Positions 36,079 through 44,932 of a stretch of DNA of 64,000 bases are shown here, one piece after another (positions within the stretch are counted from its first letter, which is position 1; the number at the start of each line of letters is the position of its first letter). The stretch comes from Mycolicibacterium sphagni (GTDB lineage: Bacteria; Actinomycetota; Actinomycetes; Mycobacteriales; Mycobacteriaceae). The translations under genes and the position numbers were made by a program. The notes beneath the pieces are model-generated. The model searched no databases. It saw nothing but the letters and a program-made list of their open reading frames with translations, and was not told the origin of the DNA. The stretch covers positions 62,001 to 126,000 of the forward strand of contig NZ_NOZR01000012.1 in the NCBI RefSeq assembly GCF_002250655.1. Direction: 5' to 3'.

Positions 36079-36666
36079 TCAGTTCTCGCTTCTGCGCCGA
36101 GCCCGGAATTCCCGGTTCTTCAGCTTGTTGCCGCACGTGGCCATGTCGCACCAGGTCCCGCCGTGGTTGCGGGATCGGTCGTAGAACGCCCATCGGCAGT
36201 CCTCGTTGCCACAGGCCTTCAAATGCGCCCAGGTGCCGTCGCTCTGGGCGCCGGAGACCACCAGCAGCAGTGACAACAGCTTGCCTTGCAAGGAGTCGCT
36301 GTCGGCGGCCAACTGCACCATGCCATCGGCGCCCAGGCGCACCCGGACACCGGCGCTATCGGCGATCAGGGTCAACGGCTGCAGCTGAGCATCGGAGGGC
36401 AGCGGCCCGCCGGCGTTGTGCACCAGCATCGCGCGCAGCGCTTCCCGCACGTCGCGGATCCTGCGCAGGTCGTCGGGGGTGGGAACGCCGCCGGGCGGTA
36501 GCAGGCCCTGGGCGTGCAGCCACGGCTCGGCATGGGCCACGTTCGCCAGCCGGTCGGCACCGGACTCCAGATCGAGGGTGTTGACCAGCGCCTGGATCCG
36601 AGCAAGTGGCTCGGGGGCCGGCTTTCCCTCGGTGTCCCCGAGCCACTCCGCAGGTGCCTGCGTCAT
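36079..36666 (-). CDS. CGNR zinc-finger (ABATE-type) putative regulator
   Basis: A 195-residue protein. The N-terminal part is an ABATE-like domain (A-L-V-N-T-L-D-L near residue 27, R-E-A-L-R-A-M-L). The C-terminal CGNR zinc finger reads C-G-N-E-D-C-R-W-A-F-Y-D-R-S-R-N and T-W-C-D-M-A-T-C-G-N-K. The finger is thought to bind DNA, so this is a candidate transcription regulator. The ATG at 36666 (M-T-Q-A-P-A) is preferred; the frame extends 12 codons further but without conserved character. It is divergent from the gene at 36788, and the shared region has a perfect 7-bp inverted repeat that could be its operator. Confidence 0.85.
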   Translation of the reverse strand: MTQAPAEWLGDTEGKPAPEPLARIQALVNTLDLESGADRLANVAHAEPWLHAQGLLPPGGVPTPDDLRRIRDVREALRAMLVHNAGGPLPSDAQLQPLTLIADSAGVRVRLGADGMVQLAADSDSLQGKLLSLLLVVSGAQSDGTWAHLKACGNEDCRWAFYDRSRNHGGTWCDMATCGNKLKNREFRARRRSEN

Positions 36667-36707
36667 GGACCCCAGATTAGGAGCTCGTGACCGGTAAATC
36701 AACTTGA

Positions 36708-36725
36708 CTGGTCATGCGTGACCAG
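36708..36725. promoter_or_regulatory. Inverted-repeat operator candidate between the CGNR-type gene and its divergent partner
   Basis: CTGGTCA-TGCG-TGACCAG is a perfect dyad, with a further TGACC half-site at 36688-36692. It lies in the 17-base spacer of a plausible plus-strand promoter (TTGACT at 36705-36710, TAGCGT at 36728-36733) for the gene at 36788. It sits 42 bases from the CGNR-type gene start, so it could control both. Confidence 0.55.
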
Positions 36726-36787
36726 AGTAGCGTTTTGGGTGGTCATAAGAGAGGGCAGCGACGCCCGCCTCGGAACAGGAAAAGCCC

Positions 36788-37306
36788 ATGGGGCACAATC
36801 AGTTTCAGAATAACTTCAGCCAGGATAACTTCGGCGACATTAACACTCCGCTACCGGGTGAATTCGGCACCCCCGTGTCGGCGGATGTTCTCGAGGGCGC
36901 CACTCTCGCCGCCCGTCTGCGGGCCCGGCTCTTCGCCGGCCGTCTCGATCGCGACGTCGAAGCGGGCATCCTGCCGTTGCCGGGCAGCTCGCTGGCCGTT
37001 CACATGGCGCGGTTGACGTCGGTCGAGGAACGCGAAGCGCTCGCCCACACCCTGCGACTAGCACTCGACGAGGTGCGTTACGGCCGCCAGGGCATGTCCT
37101 CGCGCGTCCCGGTGCATCTGCAGCGACTGGCGAGCTGCCGCGGCGTGATCGATGACATCACGTTGCTGCTGCATTCGCCGCGCCCGGTGCGTGCTCGGGG
37201 CATGGCCAGGCTTCGCCTGCTGCTGTGCGACGGAAGCGGGCCGCTGTATCAGGGCGGCCGCGGTAGCCTCGCCGCGGAACTGCGCGGAATACTCGCCGCG
37301 CTGTAG
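36788..37306 (+). CDS. Conserved-looking protein of unknown function
   Basis: A 172-residue soluble protein. The first 25 residues are rich in asparagine, glutamine and phenylalanine (N-Q-F-Q-N-N-F-S-Q-D-N-F), which is unusual in this proteome and likely disordered. The rest is leucine- and arginine-rich and helical, with L-A-A-R-L-R-A-R-L-F-A-G-R-L-D and a basic segment R-P-V-R-A-R-G-M-A-R-L-R. The second half has W-x-free L-L-H-S and G-S-L-A-A-E-L-R-G-I-L. No signal peptide or membrane segment. ATG 36788 follows AGGAAAAGC. The only context clue is its divergence from a CGNR-type regulator across a dyad operator. It may be a target of that regulator. Confidence 0.7.
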   Translation: MGHNQFQNNFSQDNFGDINTPLPGEFGTPVSADVLEGATLAARLRARLFAGRLDRDVEAGILPLPGSSLAVHMARLTSVEEREALAHTLRLALDEVRYGRQGMSSRVPVHLQRLASCRGVIDDITLLLHSPRPVRARGMARLRLLLCDGSGPLYQGGRGSLAAELRGILAAL

Positions 37307-37463
37307 GCCAACTCCGCCTGGGTGCTGTGCGCGGCGATCGCCCACAGCACCGCCCGGTCCTGTGCCTACCCAATCATTGACCCTGATCAATAGCGTGGCT
37401 TGCACTGCGGCACAACACTATCGGACACAGCCCAGCACAATCGGCACAAAAGGGCTGCCCGGA

Positions 37464-37534
37464 ACACACCGAAACTTGGGTCCATCGAATCCCGATAGCA
37501 GTTGGCATGGTCCATGGGTGGATCGAGGCTTAGT
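37464..37534. repeat. Degenerate direct repeat, left copy
   Basis: About 70 bases, roughly three-quarters identical to 38460-38538. Shared blocks are ACACCGAAAC, GTCCA-CGA, CCCGA, GCATGGTC and ATCGAG-CT. It lies immediately downstream of the minus-strand cupin gene stop. No open frame is shared by the two copies, so a duplicated non-coding element is likely. Confidence 0.7.
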
Positions 37535-38048
37535 TCGCAGGGTCGAACGTCAAGAGCGCCCATGGCAGATCGGCCTGGGCGGCCCAGTAGTTGTTGAAGA
37601 ACCGCGCGACTTGGGGCGAATCGGGCGCGTCCAGTCCGCGAGGCGGCATCTCCCGCCGCTCGGCGGGCCTAGCGCTGCCAATGACGGCCTGCTCGAACCC
37701 GGCGGGTGTGTAGTAGTTCAGGATGTGGCAGACCGAATTGCCCGTCACTTTGAACGAGTGCACATGGTTTCGAGGGACATGGCCCAGCGACCCCGGCCCC
37801 AACACCAGCGTCTTGCCGCCAACCTCGACCGTCAATTCGCCTTCCATGACCCAGAACGACTCATCCGCGTGAGGATGAACGTGCGGCGGTGCGAATGCAT
37901 CCTGCGGCATCCACTGCTCGATTAGTGAGTAGCGCCCCTGTGTCTGTTCTCCCGTGGCGTGAACGACCCACAAAATGTCGAGCAACCAGTAGGCCGTGGA
38001 GTCCTGCGGGGTTGAAATGAACGGATCAGAGGTGTGGATGGTTGTCAT
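37530..38048 (-). CDS. Cupin-domain protein (quercetinase-like)
   Basis: A 172-residue single cupin. The first motif is P-P-H-V-H-P-H-A-D-E-S-F-W-V-M-E-G near residue 62 (two histidines and a glutamate) and the second is G-S-L-G-H-V-P-R-N-H-V-H-S-F near residue 92, giving a full metal site. It is a candidate dioxygenase or sensor, substrate unknown. The start at ATG 38048 (M-T-T-I-H-T-S) has AAGAAAGAAG upstream; the frame extends 33 codons further without conserved features. It is flanked by the two degenerate direct repeats, so it may sit in a duplicated or inserted segment. Confidence 0.85.
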   Translation of the reverse strand: MTTIHTSDPFISTPQDSTAYWLLDILWVVHATGEQTQGRYSLIEQWMPQDAFAPPHVHPHADESFWVMEGELTVEVGGKTLVLGPGSLGHVPRNHVHSFKVTGNSVCHILNYYTPAGFEQAVIGSARPAERREMPPRGLDAPDSPQVARFFNNYWAAQADLPWALLTFDPAN

Positions 38049-38459
38049 TGCGAACTTCTTTCTTCTGCTCTGGTTGGTAGCGAGGTCTATTCGAGGCGGC
38101 GATCTTCGGTACGGCCGCGACTGCGGCGCTGACCGGACGACGAGCATCCCCGCGGCCGCAAGGAGGGATCAGGCCGACACCTGTCAGGGGCCCCCATCCG
38201 GGCCGACCCTGGGCGAGCGCCACAGACGGAAAATGGCTGTGAGGCATGGTGGTGTGGACGGAATGGCGATTACCGACACGTCCGGGTTCGGAGTGAATGC
38301 TCCTGAAGTCCCGCAGCATGCGGCAGAACTCGTCCTGGACCGGCTGAGATTCCCAGCAATGGCGACGGTACACCGGTTGAGTGATTTGAGCAGATGTGCG
38401 GCTTTGGGACCAGGATTCGCTTCACGAAATCACCGATGAACTCGACCGTCATTCCAGTC
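38049..38459. other. Gene-free stretch between the cupin and adhA
   Basis: About 410 bases with no convincing reading frame on either strand; the ORFs here have no protein-like features. It probably holds the cupin promoter. A short GGGGCCCCC palindrome lies near 38190. The right end merges into the second direct repeat. No tRNA or terminator-like hairpin with a clear stem was seen. Confidence 0.6.
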
Positions 38460-38538
38460 AAACACCGAAACTCAAGTCCAACGAAAACCCGACATCAATC
38501 AGCATGGTCTATCGGTCTATCGGTCGATCGAGTCTAAG
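38460..38538. repeat. Degenerate direct repeat, right copy
   Basis: Matches 37464-37534 with about 75 percent identity, and also contains a short tandem TCTATCGG-TCTATCGG-TCGATCGA motif absent from the left copy. It ends at the adhA stop codon, as the left copy ends at the cupin stop codon. Confidence 0.7.
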
Positions 38539-39559
38539 GCAGCAAAACTGCCGCACCCGCGATGCGGCCTTCGGCCAGGTCGGTCAAAGCCCGATCGGCT
38601 TGTCCGAGTGGATATTCCGGAGTTGTCACCTCGATGTGATGACGGCCGGCGAACGCCAGAAACTCCCGGGCGTCGGTGCGCGTGTTCGACGTCACCGACC
38701 GAACTTGGCGCTCCTGGAACAGATGCCGCTGATAGTTCAGAGCCGGAATGTCAGTGAGGTGTATGCCCGCGATCGCCAGCGTGCCACCGCGATCCAGTGC
38801 CTCCAGGGCGGGCAACACCAGGTCGCCGACCGGTGCGAACAGGATCGCCGCGTCAAGCTCGACCGGCGGCGGGTCGGCCGCCCCCTGCGCAGACGCCGCG
38901 CCCAGCCCGAGTGCGAGCTCACGGGCGTCGGCACCCCGGGTCATCACGTGGACCTCGGCGCCCTGTGCCAGTGCAACCTGGGCGGTGATGTGGGCGCTGC
39001 CACCGAATCCGTACAAGCCCAGGCGTCCCCCGGGTGGCAGTTCGGCGCGCAGCAGCGACCGGTAGCCGATGATCCCGGCGCACAGCAGCGGAGCCAGCTC
39101 GCTGTCGGTGTAGCCGTCGGGTAGCCGGTGCGCGAAAGCGGCTGGAACAGTGGTGAAGTCGGCGTATCCGCCGTCGGCGTCCCAGCCGGTGTAGAGCGAG
39201 TACGGGCACAGGTTCTCCGCCCCCCGCTGGCAGTAGTCGCACACCCCGCATGTGTGCCGCAACCAGGCGACGCCGACCCGATCCCCCACGGCGAACTCGT
39301 CGCCGGCATCCGGTCCCAGGGCGACGACCTCGCCCATCACTTCGTGACCGGGGGTCACGTGCGGGCGGTGCACATCCAGGTCGCCTTCGGTGACGTGAAG
39401 ATCGGTGCGGCACACGCCGCATGCCCGCACCGCCACCAGCAATTCGCCCGATGCAGGCTGCGGAACCGGCGCGCGGGTGTCCAACTCCAACGGCTGGCTG
39501 CGCATCGGCCCCGGCCGGCGCACTCGCCAGGCGCGCATTGTGGTCGGTTCGGTCGCCAT
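38534..39559 (-). CDS. adhA: Zinc-dependent alcohol dehydrogenase AdhA (Rv1862-type)
   Basis: A 341-residue medium-chain alcohol dehydrogenase. The catalytic zinc ligands are in C-G-V-C-R-T-D-L-H and P-G-H-E-V-M-G-E, and the structural zinc is bound by four cysteines in [17 protein letters not shown]. The cofactor domain has [10 protein letters not shown] near residue 180. It oxidises alcohols or reduces aldehydes with NAD(P). Size, type and the neighbour Rv1861-type gene fit AdhA of M. tuberculosis. Start ATG 39559 (M-A-T-E-P-T); a longer start at 39577 is possible. A degenerate repeat touches its stop. Confidence 0.92.
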   Translation of the reverse strand: MATEPTTMRAWRVRRPGPMRSQPLELDTRAPVPQPASGELLVAVRACGVCRTDLHVTEGDLDVHRPHVTPGHEVMGEVVALGPDAGDEFAVGDRVGVAWLRHTCGVCDYCQRGAENLCPYSLYTGWDADGGYADFTTVPAAFAHRLPDGYTDSELAPLLCAGIIGYRSLLRAELPPGGRLGLYGFGGSAHITAQVALAQGAEVHVMTRGADARELALGLGAASAQGAADPPPVELDAAILFAPVGDLVLPALEALDRGGTLAIAGIHLTDIPALNYQRHLFQERQVRSVTSNTRTDAREFLAFAGRHHIEVTTPEYPLGQADRALTDLAEGRIAGAAVLLP

Positions 39560-39643
39560 GTATCCATCGTGCAGCACCGGGCCAGGTATGGACTCCGAAC
39601 TGGCCGACGTCGCGGTGCGCCCCGGCGGAGTGCCGCTTGCCGG

Positions 39644-39943
39644 CTAGGTCTTGCGGACCATCCCGACGATCCACAGCAGGATCACCGAGCCGAGGATGGC
39701 GGTGAACAGGGTGAACCACCACCCGCCCGCGGCGGTATCGAGGAAGAAGCTCAGCAGGAAACCGCCGACCAGCGCGCCGATCACCCCGATGACGATGTTC
39801 ATCAGGATGCCGGAGCCACCGCCCTTGACGATCTTGCCGGCGATCCAGCCCGCCAGTGCGCCGATGATGATGTAGCCGATCCAGCCGACGCTGGTCAGCG
39901 TTGACGAACGGGCGAGAAATTCAGTTGCTGCCAGGATGTCCAT
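39644..39943 (-). CDS. GlsB/YeaQ/YmgE-family small membrane protein (Rv1861-type)
   Basis: A 99-residue protein with three hydrophobic segments. The family pattern is G-W-I-G-Y-I-I-I-G-A-L-A-G-W-I-A-G-K-I-V, then G-I-L-M-N-I-V-I-G-V-I-G-A-L-V-G-G-F and a final hydrophobic helix. Annotated as transglycosylase-associated in other bacteria, but no enzymatic activity is established. It probably responds to stress. Start ATG 39943 (M-D-I-L-A-A); an in-frame upstream extension to 39976 has no support. It lies between adhA and apa as in M. tuberculosis. Confidence 0.9.
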   Translation of the reverse strand: MDILAATEFLARSSTLTSVGWIGYIIIGALAGWIAGKIVKGGGSGILMNIVIGVIGALVGGFLLSFFLDTAAGGWWFTLFTAILGSVILLWIVGMVRKT

Positions 39944-40045
39944 GACGGTCTCCTTAGGATCGCTGGCCAGCGCCAATGCTGACCGCTATCCCTTTGGTAT
40001 ACCGCCGTCAGGTCACGATTGCCCGGTAGATACGGCCACGATCAC

Positions 40046-41023
40046 CTATTGACCGGGTGTCATCCCGGGAACGGGTGTCTGAACCGGGACTGGAACACCG
40101 AGCGGAATCCGGCCACCCGCCGCCGGTGGCGGCGCGTCAGCAGGCGGCGGAGCGTTCGGATCCGGTGGTGGCGGCTCCGGTGGCGGCGGCGGCGAGTAGG
40201 GCCGGATCGACTCGGCCAGTGCCTTGGCGGCCGCCGGATCGATCGGATCCTTGGCAGTGCCGAGCCAGACCACGAACCAGCGCTGGTTGCGTTGGTCCTT
40301 AGGTGCGTTGGGCACCGCGGTACCGACCACACCGGCCCAGATCTGACCGTTGGGCTTCGTGGTGTCGGTGAACTTCACCTCGTAGGACGAGAAGAAGCCC
40401 GGCATGTCAGCGGCCTGCAGCGGTCCGCTCTGCTGGTTGATTCGGACCCCGGGGAACGGCATGAAGAACTCGCCCATATCCGAGGCCAGCCGGATCGCGG
40501 CCTTGCTGTTGTCCTGCTCGGCGCCCGCGAACAGCTTCAGGTCCAGTCGGCCGAGGATGACGCTGGCATCGTTGGCGGTCACGGCCGGCTGGCCGTTTTC
40601 GGGCGGGGCGGCCTGCTTGCTCAGGAGCGCCTGGCCGTAATTCAGGCGCGACGCATCGGACACAATCCAGCCGGCGGGAAGCAGGTAGCTGAACCCGCCT
40701 GCCGTATTCGGGACGCGGCCGGGCTCCAGCGGTGGCGGGGGCGGCGGCGCATTCGGGTCGACCGGCGGGGCGTTGGGATCTGCCGGCGGCGGCGGCGGTG
40801 CGTTCGGATCCACCGGAGCCGGCGGGACGGCCGTGGCCGTAGGTGCGGCCGGCGGTGCGGCAGGAACGGCGGGGGCCGCCGTCGTGGGTGTCGGCGTCGC
40901 GGGATCCGCGACGGCCGACGTCGACGGCAGGGCAATCGTGACGGCGCTGGCGGCGGTCACCGCGGTGACCGTAAACGCCGTCCACAGGCCCGGGCGCCGC
41001 GAAATCGGATCCGGCTGCGTCAT
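40046..41023 (-). CDS. apa: Secreted alanine- and proline-rich antigen Apa
   Basis: A 325-residue exported glycoprotein antigen, orthologous to Apa (Rv1860). A signal peptide runs to about residue 39 (T-S-A-V-A-D). It is followed by an alanine/proline-rich stretch with repeated D-P-N-A-P-P-P-P units (about residues 70-100), a folded middle domain ([10 protein letters not shown] onwards) and a second proline-rich tail ending [11 protein letters not shown]. The threonines in the proline-rich parts are mannosylation candidates, as in M. tuberculosis. It is reported as a fibronectin-binding adhesin. It is located between Rv1861-type and modC genes as expected. Start ATG 41023. Confidence 0.95.
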   Translation of the reverse strand: MTQPDPISRRPGLWTAFTVTAVTAASAVTIALPSTSAVADPATPTPTTAAPAVPAAPPAAPTATAVPPAPVDPNAPPPPPADPNAPPVDPNAPPPPPPLEPGRVPNTAGGFSYLLPAGWIVSDASRLNYGQALLSKQAAPPENGQPAVTANDASVILGRLDLKLFAGAEQDNSKAAIRLASDMGEFFMPFPGVRINQQSGPLQAADMPGFFSSYEVKFTDTTKPNGQIWAGVVGTAVPNAPKDQRNQRWFVVWLGTAKDPIDPAAAKALAESIRPYSPPPPPEPPPPDPNAPPPADAPPPAAGGRIPLGVPVPVQTPVPGMTPGQ

Positions 41024-41069
41024 GGCGATGAACCTACCGTGTTACAGCCGTGACGCAAGTGTGGCCTGC

Positions 41070-42164
41070 TCACGATGTTGCGCGCCGCGCCGCCGCGTGC
41101 AGCACGATCTCCTGCGCCTTGACCGTGAACCACACCTCGTCGCCGGCGGCCAGCCGCAGGTTCGCCGCCGACTCCGCGGTGATGTCGGCGGCGAGCCCGG
41201 GTGCGCCGTCGGATTGCTCCTCCGCGCGCACCCGCACTCGCGAACCATCGGCGTCCAACTCCGCGACGCGGACCTGGACGCTGTTGCGCGGGCTGCCGTG
41301 CGGCAACTCCCGGTACACCGCGACCGCCGCGGGCGAAAACACCGCCACCAGCTCGTCGTCGGCGGGCGCGTCCGCGGCCGGTATGCCGTGCCAGAGTGTG
41401 CCATCAGCGGCCCGCAGCGCCTCCCGCCCGTCGCGAACCCCGCGCACCACGTTCACGCCCGCGATGCGGGCGCCGAACATGCTGCGCGGCGCGGCCAGCA
41501 CGTCGCGGACCGGGCCGATCTCGGCCACGCCGCCGCTTTCGATCACCATCACCCGGTCGGCCAGCGTCAGGACGTCGAGCAGGTCGTGGGTGATCAGTAC
41601 GGTCGCGCGGCCCTCAGCCGCGGTCACCCGCCGCAGCAGCGCTCGCACCGAAGCCGCGACCGCGACGTCCAGCCCGGCCAACGGTTCGTCGAGCAACAGC
41701 ACTTCCGGTTCGGCGGCCAGCGCCCGTGCGATCGCAACGCGCTGAGCCTGCCCGCCGGACAGCTGGCCCGGTTTGCGTTCGCCGAACTCGGCGAGCCCGA
41801 CTTCGCCCAGCCACGTCGTGGCGCTGCGCCGGGCGACTGCGCGGCCCGCGCCCCGACTGCGCGGCGCGAATTCGACATTGGCCTGCACGCTCAGGTGCGG
41901 GAACAGCAGCGGATCCTGAAGTAGTAGGCCGACTCGACGGTCATGGGTGGCCACCTGCGTGCCCGCCGCGGTGTCGGTGAGCGTCCTGCCTCCGACGCGC
42001 ACCACGCCGGAATCGGGTTGCAGCAGGCCGGCGATCACGTGCAGCGTGGTCGACTTCCCCGCGCCGTTGGGGCCCAGGATCGCCAGCACCTCCCCGGCCG
42101 CAACCTCGAAGGCCACCTCGAATGCACGCTCGGCAACCGCGGCCGAGAACTGCAACTCAGCCAC
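41070..42164 (-). CDS. modC: Molybdate ABC transporter ATPase ModC
   Basis: A 364-residue ATPase that powers molybdate uptake. Walker A is G-P-N-G-A-G-K-S-T near residue 33, the signature is L-S-G-G-Q-A-Q-R-V-A near residue 135 and Walker B is V-L-L-L-D-E-P near residue 155. The C-terminal 90 residues form a TOBE domain (R-N-S-V-Q-V-R-V-A-E-L-D), which binds molybdate in this family. It starts six bases after modB and lies upstream of apa, as in M. tuberculosis (Rv1859). Confidence 0.93.
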   Translation of the reverse strand: MAELQFSAAVAERAFEVAFEVAAGEVLAILGPNGAGKSTTLHVIAGLLQPDSGVVRVGGRTLTDTAAGTQVATHDRRVGLLLQDPLLFPHLSVQANVEFAPRSRGAGRAVARRSATTWLGEVGLAEFGERKPGQLSGGQAQRVAIARALAAEPEVLLLDEPLAGLDVAVAASVRALLRRVTAAEGRATVLITHDLLDVLTLADRVMVIESGGVAEIGPVRDVLAAPRSMFGARIAGVNVVRGVRDGREALRAADGTLWHGIPAADAPADDELVAVFSPAAVAVYRELPHGSPRNSVQVRVAELDADGSRVRVRAEEQSDGAPGLAADITAESAANLRLAAGDEVWFTVKAQEIVLHAAARRATS

Positions 42165-42170
42165 CGGCGC

Positions 42171-42983
42171 TCACCCGCCGGTCCAGCCGGACAGCCGTCG
42201 TGCCCCGAGCCCTAGGACCACCACCGCGGCCACGACGACGAGCAGAATCGATAGCGCGACCGCTGCGTCGGGGTCGCTCTCGCGCTGCAGGTAGATCTCC
42301 AGCGGCAGCGTCCTGGTGACGCCTTGCCGCGACCCGGCGAAGGTCAGCGTGGCGCCGAACTCCCCCAGTGACCGTGCGAAGGCCAGCACGGATCCCGACA
42401 CCAGACCGGGCGTCAGGAGCGGCAGGGTGACCCGCCACCACACCGTTGCCGGTTTTGCCCCCAGTGTGGCCGCTACGACGTCGTAGTCGGCCCCGGCAGT
42501 GCGGGCCGCTCCCTCCAGCGCGATCACCAAGAACGGCAGCGAGACGAACGTCTGCGCCAGCACCACCGCGGTCGTGGTGAATGCGATGCGGATGCCGGCG
42601 GCCTCCAGGTAGCTACCGAGCAACCCCAGTCGGCCGAACGCGTACAGCAGCGCGATACCGCCGACGACCGGCGGCAATACCAGCGGCAGCAAGATCAGCG
42701 GGCGCAGCGCACGCACGACCCGCCCGTCGCTGCGCGCCAGCACCAACGCCATCGGGACGCCCAGGACCAGGCAGAATGTCGTGCTCGCGGCCGCGGTGCG
42801 CAGGCTCAGCAGCAGGGCGGCCTGCGACGGTGTGCTGGTTACCAGCGACCAGAAATGAGTCCAGTCCACCCTGACCGCCATCGCGACCAGAGGCAGGACC
42901 ACGAACGCCGCACCGAGGACGGCCGGGACGTACACCCAGCGAGGCAGCGGCGGCTGCGTCCGGTGTGCGCCGCTGCGTCTCAC
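42171..42983 (-). CDS. modB: Molybdate ABC transporter permease ModB
   Basis: A 270-residue membrane protein with six hydrophobic segments and the permease coupling motif, [22 protein letters not shown] near residue 160. It forms the channel of the molybdate transporter with ModC. The start is GTG 42983 (V-R-R-S-G). Between this start and the SDR gene at 43137 there are only 153 bases, with no frame for ModA, which in M. tuberculosis (Rv1857) lies exactly here. The substrate-binding protein is therefore missing from the operon. Confidence 0.92.
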   Translation of the reverse strand: MRRSGAHRTQPPLPRWVYVPAVLGAAFVVLPLVAMAVRVDWTHFWSLVTSTPSQAALLLSLRTAAASTTFCLVLGVPMALVLARSDGRVVRALRPLILLPLVLPPVVGGIALLYAFGRLGLLGSYLEAAGIRIAFTTTAVVLAQTFVSLPFLVIALEGAARTAGADYDVVAATLGAKPATVWWRVTLPLLTPGLVSGSVLAFARSLGEFGATLTFAGSRQGVTRTLPLEIYLQRESDPDAAVALSILLVVVAAVVVLGLGARRLSGWTGG

Positions 42984-43136
42984 CCGTCACACCCTAGGGC
43001 TCGGCGACACGCCGTGTCCGGATCGTGTCGCGATCACATTGGCCGAATTAGCTACCGTCCAGTAACATTTCTCTGCAATCGACACCACTGCGCGGGGCAA
43101 CGAGGTCCACGGCGCGGCACGAGGAGGTCAAAGGCG

Positions 43137-43808
43137 ATGGACGTGCTGGTCACTGGTGCTGATACGGAATTGGGTCGCACGATCGCGGAAGGCTTCCGCG
43201 ACGCCGGCCACAAGGTCGTCATCAGCGGCGCCCGACGCGACGACCTCGAGGTGGCTGCCAAGGAACTCGACGTCGACGCCATCGTGTGTGACACCACCGA
43301 CCCGGCCGCGCTGGCCGAGGCGCGCACCCTGTTTCCCCATCACCTGGACACCATCGTCCACGTCCCCGCCCCCGCGTGGGTCGGTGGCGATCCCCGCACC
43401 TACACGCTCGCCGATACCGCCAAGGCGTGGCGCACCGCGCTGGATGCCACCGTGCTCTCGGCGGTGCTGCTGGTGCAGAACATCGGCGACCACCTGCGTT
43501 CCGGCGGCTCCATCATCACAGTGGTCCCCGACCATCCGCGCGACGGCGGCGCCGACGCCGCGGTCAAGGCCGCGGTAGCGAATTGGACTGCGGGACAAGC
43601 GGATTACTTCGGAACCCGCGGCATCACTGTCAACACGGTGGCCTGCGGACGCAGCGCGGAGCCGTCCTACGACGGGCTGTCCACCACTCCGCCGTCGGTG
43701 GCCGCGGAGATCGCCCGCCTGTCACTGTTCCTGGCCACGCCCGCTGCGCGGCACATCACCGGCCAGACCGTGCACGTCGGCCGGGGCGCCCTGGCCAACT
43801 TCGGCTGA
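43137..43808 (+). CDS. Short-chain dehydrogenase/reductase (Rv1856c-type)
   Basis: A 223-residue Rossmann protein, similar in size to Rv1856c. The nucleotide motif is V-T-G-A-D-T-E-L-G near residue 5. The typical SDR catalytic Y-x-x-x-K is not clear; the equivalent region reads Y-F-G-T-R-G-I-T-V-N-T-V, which keeps the substrate-binding strand but lacks a lysine in the expected place. The C-terminal T-G-Q-T-V-H-V-G-R-G-A follows the family. It may have lost or altered redox activity. ATG 43137 has GAGGAGG ten bases upstream. Divergent from modB. Confidence 0.82.
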   Translation: MDVLVTGADTELGRTIAEGFRDAGHKVVISGARRDDLEVAAKELDVDAIVCDTTDPAALAEARTLFPHHLDTIVHVPAPAWVGGDPRTYTLADTAKAWRTALDATVLSAVLLVQNIGDHLRSGGSIITVVPDHPRDGGADAAVKAAVANWTAGQADYFGTRGITVNTVACGRSAEPSYDGLSTTPPSVAAEIARLSLFLATPAARHITGQTVHVGRGALANFG

Positions 43809-43895
43809 CAAGTCGCGGAGCCGAAAGGTCGGCGACCGACGCTGATAACTCAACGTTCGCCGACGCGGAATCCGGCGAGGATTAATGTCGGTCGG

Positions 43896-44825
43896 GTGAC
43901 CATTCGACTCGCGCTTCAGATCCCGAACTTTTCCTACGGCACCGGTGTCCCGGAGCTGTTCCCGACGGTTATCGCGCAGGCTCAGGAGGCCGAGGCGGCG
44001 GGATTCGATTCGGTGTTCGTGATGGATCACTTCTATCAACTGCCCGGGCTGGGTGCGCCCGAGGAGCCGATGCTCGAGGCCTACACGGCGCTGGGTGCGT
44101 TGGCGACGGCGACCGAGCGGGTGCAGTTGGGCACGCTGGTCACCGGCAATTCCTATCGCAATCCGACGCTGCTGGCCAAGGCGATCACCACGCTGGACGT
44201 GGTCAGCCAGGGCCGGGCCATCCTGGGTATCGGGACCGGCTGGTTCGAGCTGGAGCACGACTCGCTGGGCTACGAGTTCGGCACGTTCACCGACCGGTTC
44301 AACAAGCTCGACGAGGCGCTGGCGATCATCCTGCCGATGCTGCGCGGCGAGCGCGTCAGCGTCGAGGGCACCTACTACCGCACCAACGAAGCTTTCGCCA
44401 ATCCCCGTTTCCGCGACCACATCCCGCTGATGATCGGCGGCACCGGCGAGAAGAAGACCATCCCGCTGGCCGCCCGCCATTTCGACCACCTCAACCTGGT
44501 GTGCGGATTCGACGAGCTCGCCCGCAAGGTTCAGGTGGTCAAGGAGCGTTGCGAGGACATCGGCCGCGACCCGAGCACACTGGAGACCAGCATGCTCGTG
44601 TTCGCGATCATCGACGAGAACGTCACGGAAGATTTCATCCCGGCCGACGTCAAGCAGCGCGCGGTCTTCGGCAGCCCCGAGCAGATCACCGAGCAGATCA
44701 AAACCAAGATCCTCGACGCCGGCGTGGACGGGGTTGTCCTCAGTCCTGTCACTAACCTGGACGGGTACCACCCAGGCCGGGCCACTGCGCTGGCCGAGGT
44801 TCTACGCCCAGTCCTCGGGGTATAG
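43896..44825 (+). CDS. LLM-class F420-dependent oxidoreductase (Rv1855c-type)
   Basis: A 309-residue TIM-barrel oxidoreductase of the luciferase-like family. Typical stretches are Q-A-Q-E-A-E-A-A-G-F-D-S-V-F-V-M-D-H-F-Y near residue 30, V-Q-L-G-T-L-V-T-G-N-S-Y-R-N-P near residue 76, and R-A-I-L-G-I-G-T-G-W-F-E near residue 108. Actinobacterial members mostly use F420; the substrate is unknown. The start is GTG 43896 (M-T-I-R-L-A). It lies directly upstream of ndh in the same direction as in the M. tuberculosis order Rv1855c-Rv1854c. Confidence 0.9.
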   Translation: MTIRLALQIPNFSYGTGVPELFPTVIAQAQEAEAAGFDSVFVMDHFYQLPGLGAPEEPMLEAYTALGALATATERVQLGTLVTGNSYRNPTLLAKAITTLDVVSQGRAILGIGTGWFELEHDSLGYEFGTFTDRFNKLDEALAIILPMLRGERVSVEGTYYRTNEAFANPRFRDHIPLMIGGTGEKKTIPLAARHFDHLNLVCGFDELARKVQVVKERCEDIGRDPSTLETSMLVFAIIDENVTEDFIPADVKQRAVFGSPEQITEQIKTKILDAGVDGVVLSPVTNLDGYHPGRATALAEVLRPVLGV

Positions 44826-44932
44826 CCGCCGGGGTGGCCCACATCACCTGATCCGCCCGGGGACTGACGCGAAGTCTTTCCGTCTTGCGGCTACCGTAGT
44901 AGTTGTCCTGTGCATGTCGTTGAGGAGCAGAA

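Noticed and set aside
37428..37457. CAGCCC/GGGCTG hairpin after the gene at 36788
   Set aside because: A 6-bp stem with an 18-base loop is too weak to call a terminator.
37464..38538. DosR-type boxes inside the degenerate repeats (GACTTGAGTT-like)
   Set aside because: Only about 11 of 18 positions agree, the dyad is poor and no divergent gene is correctly placed.
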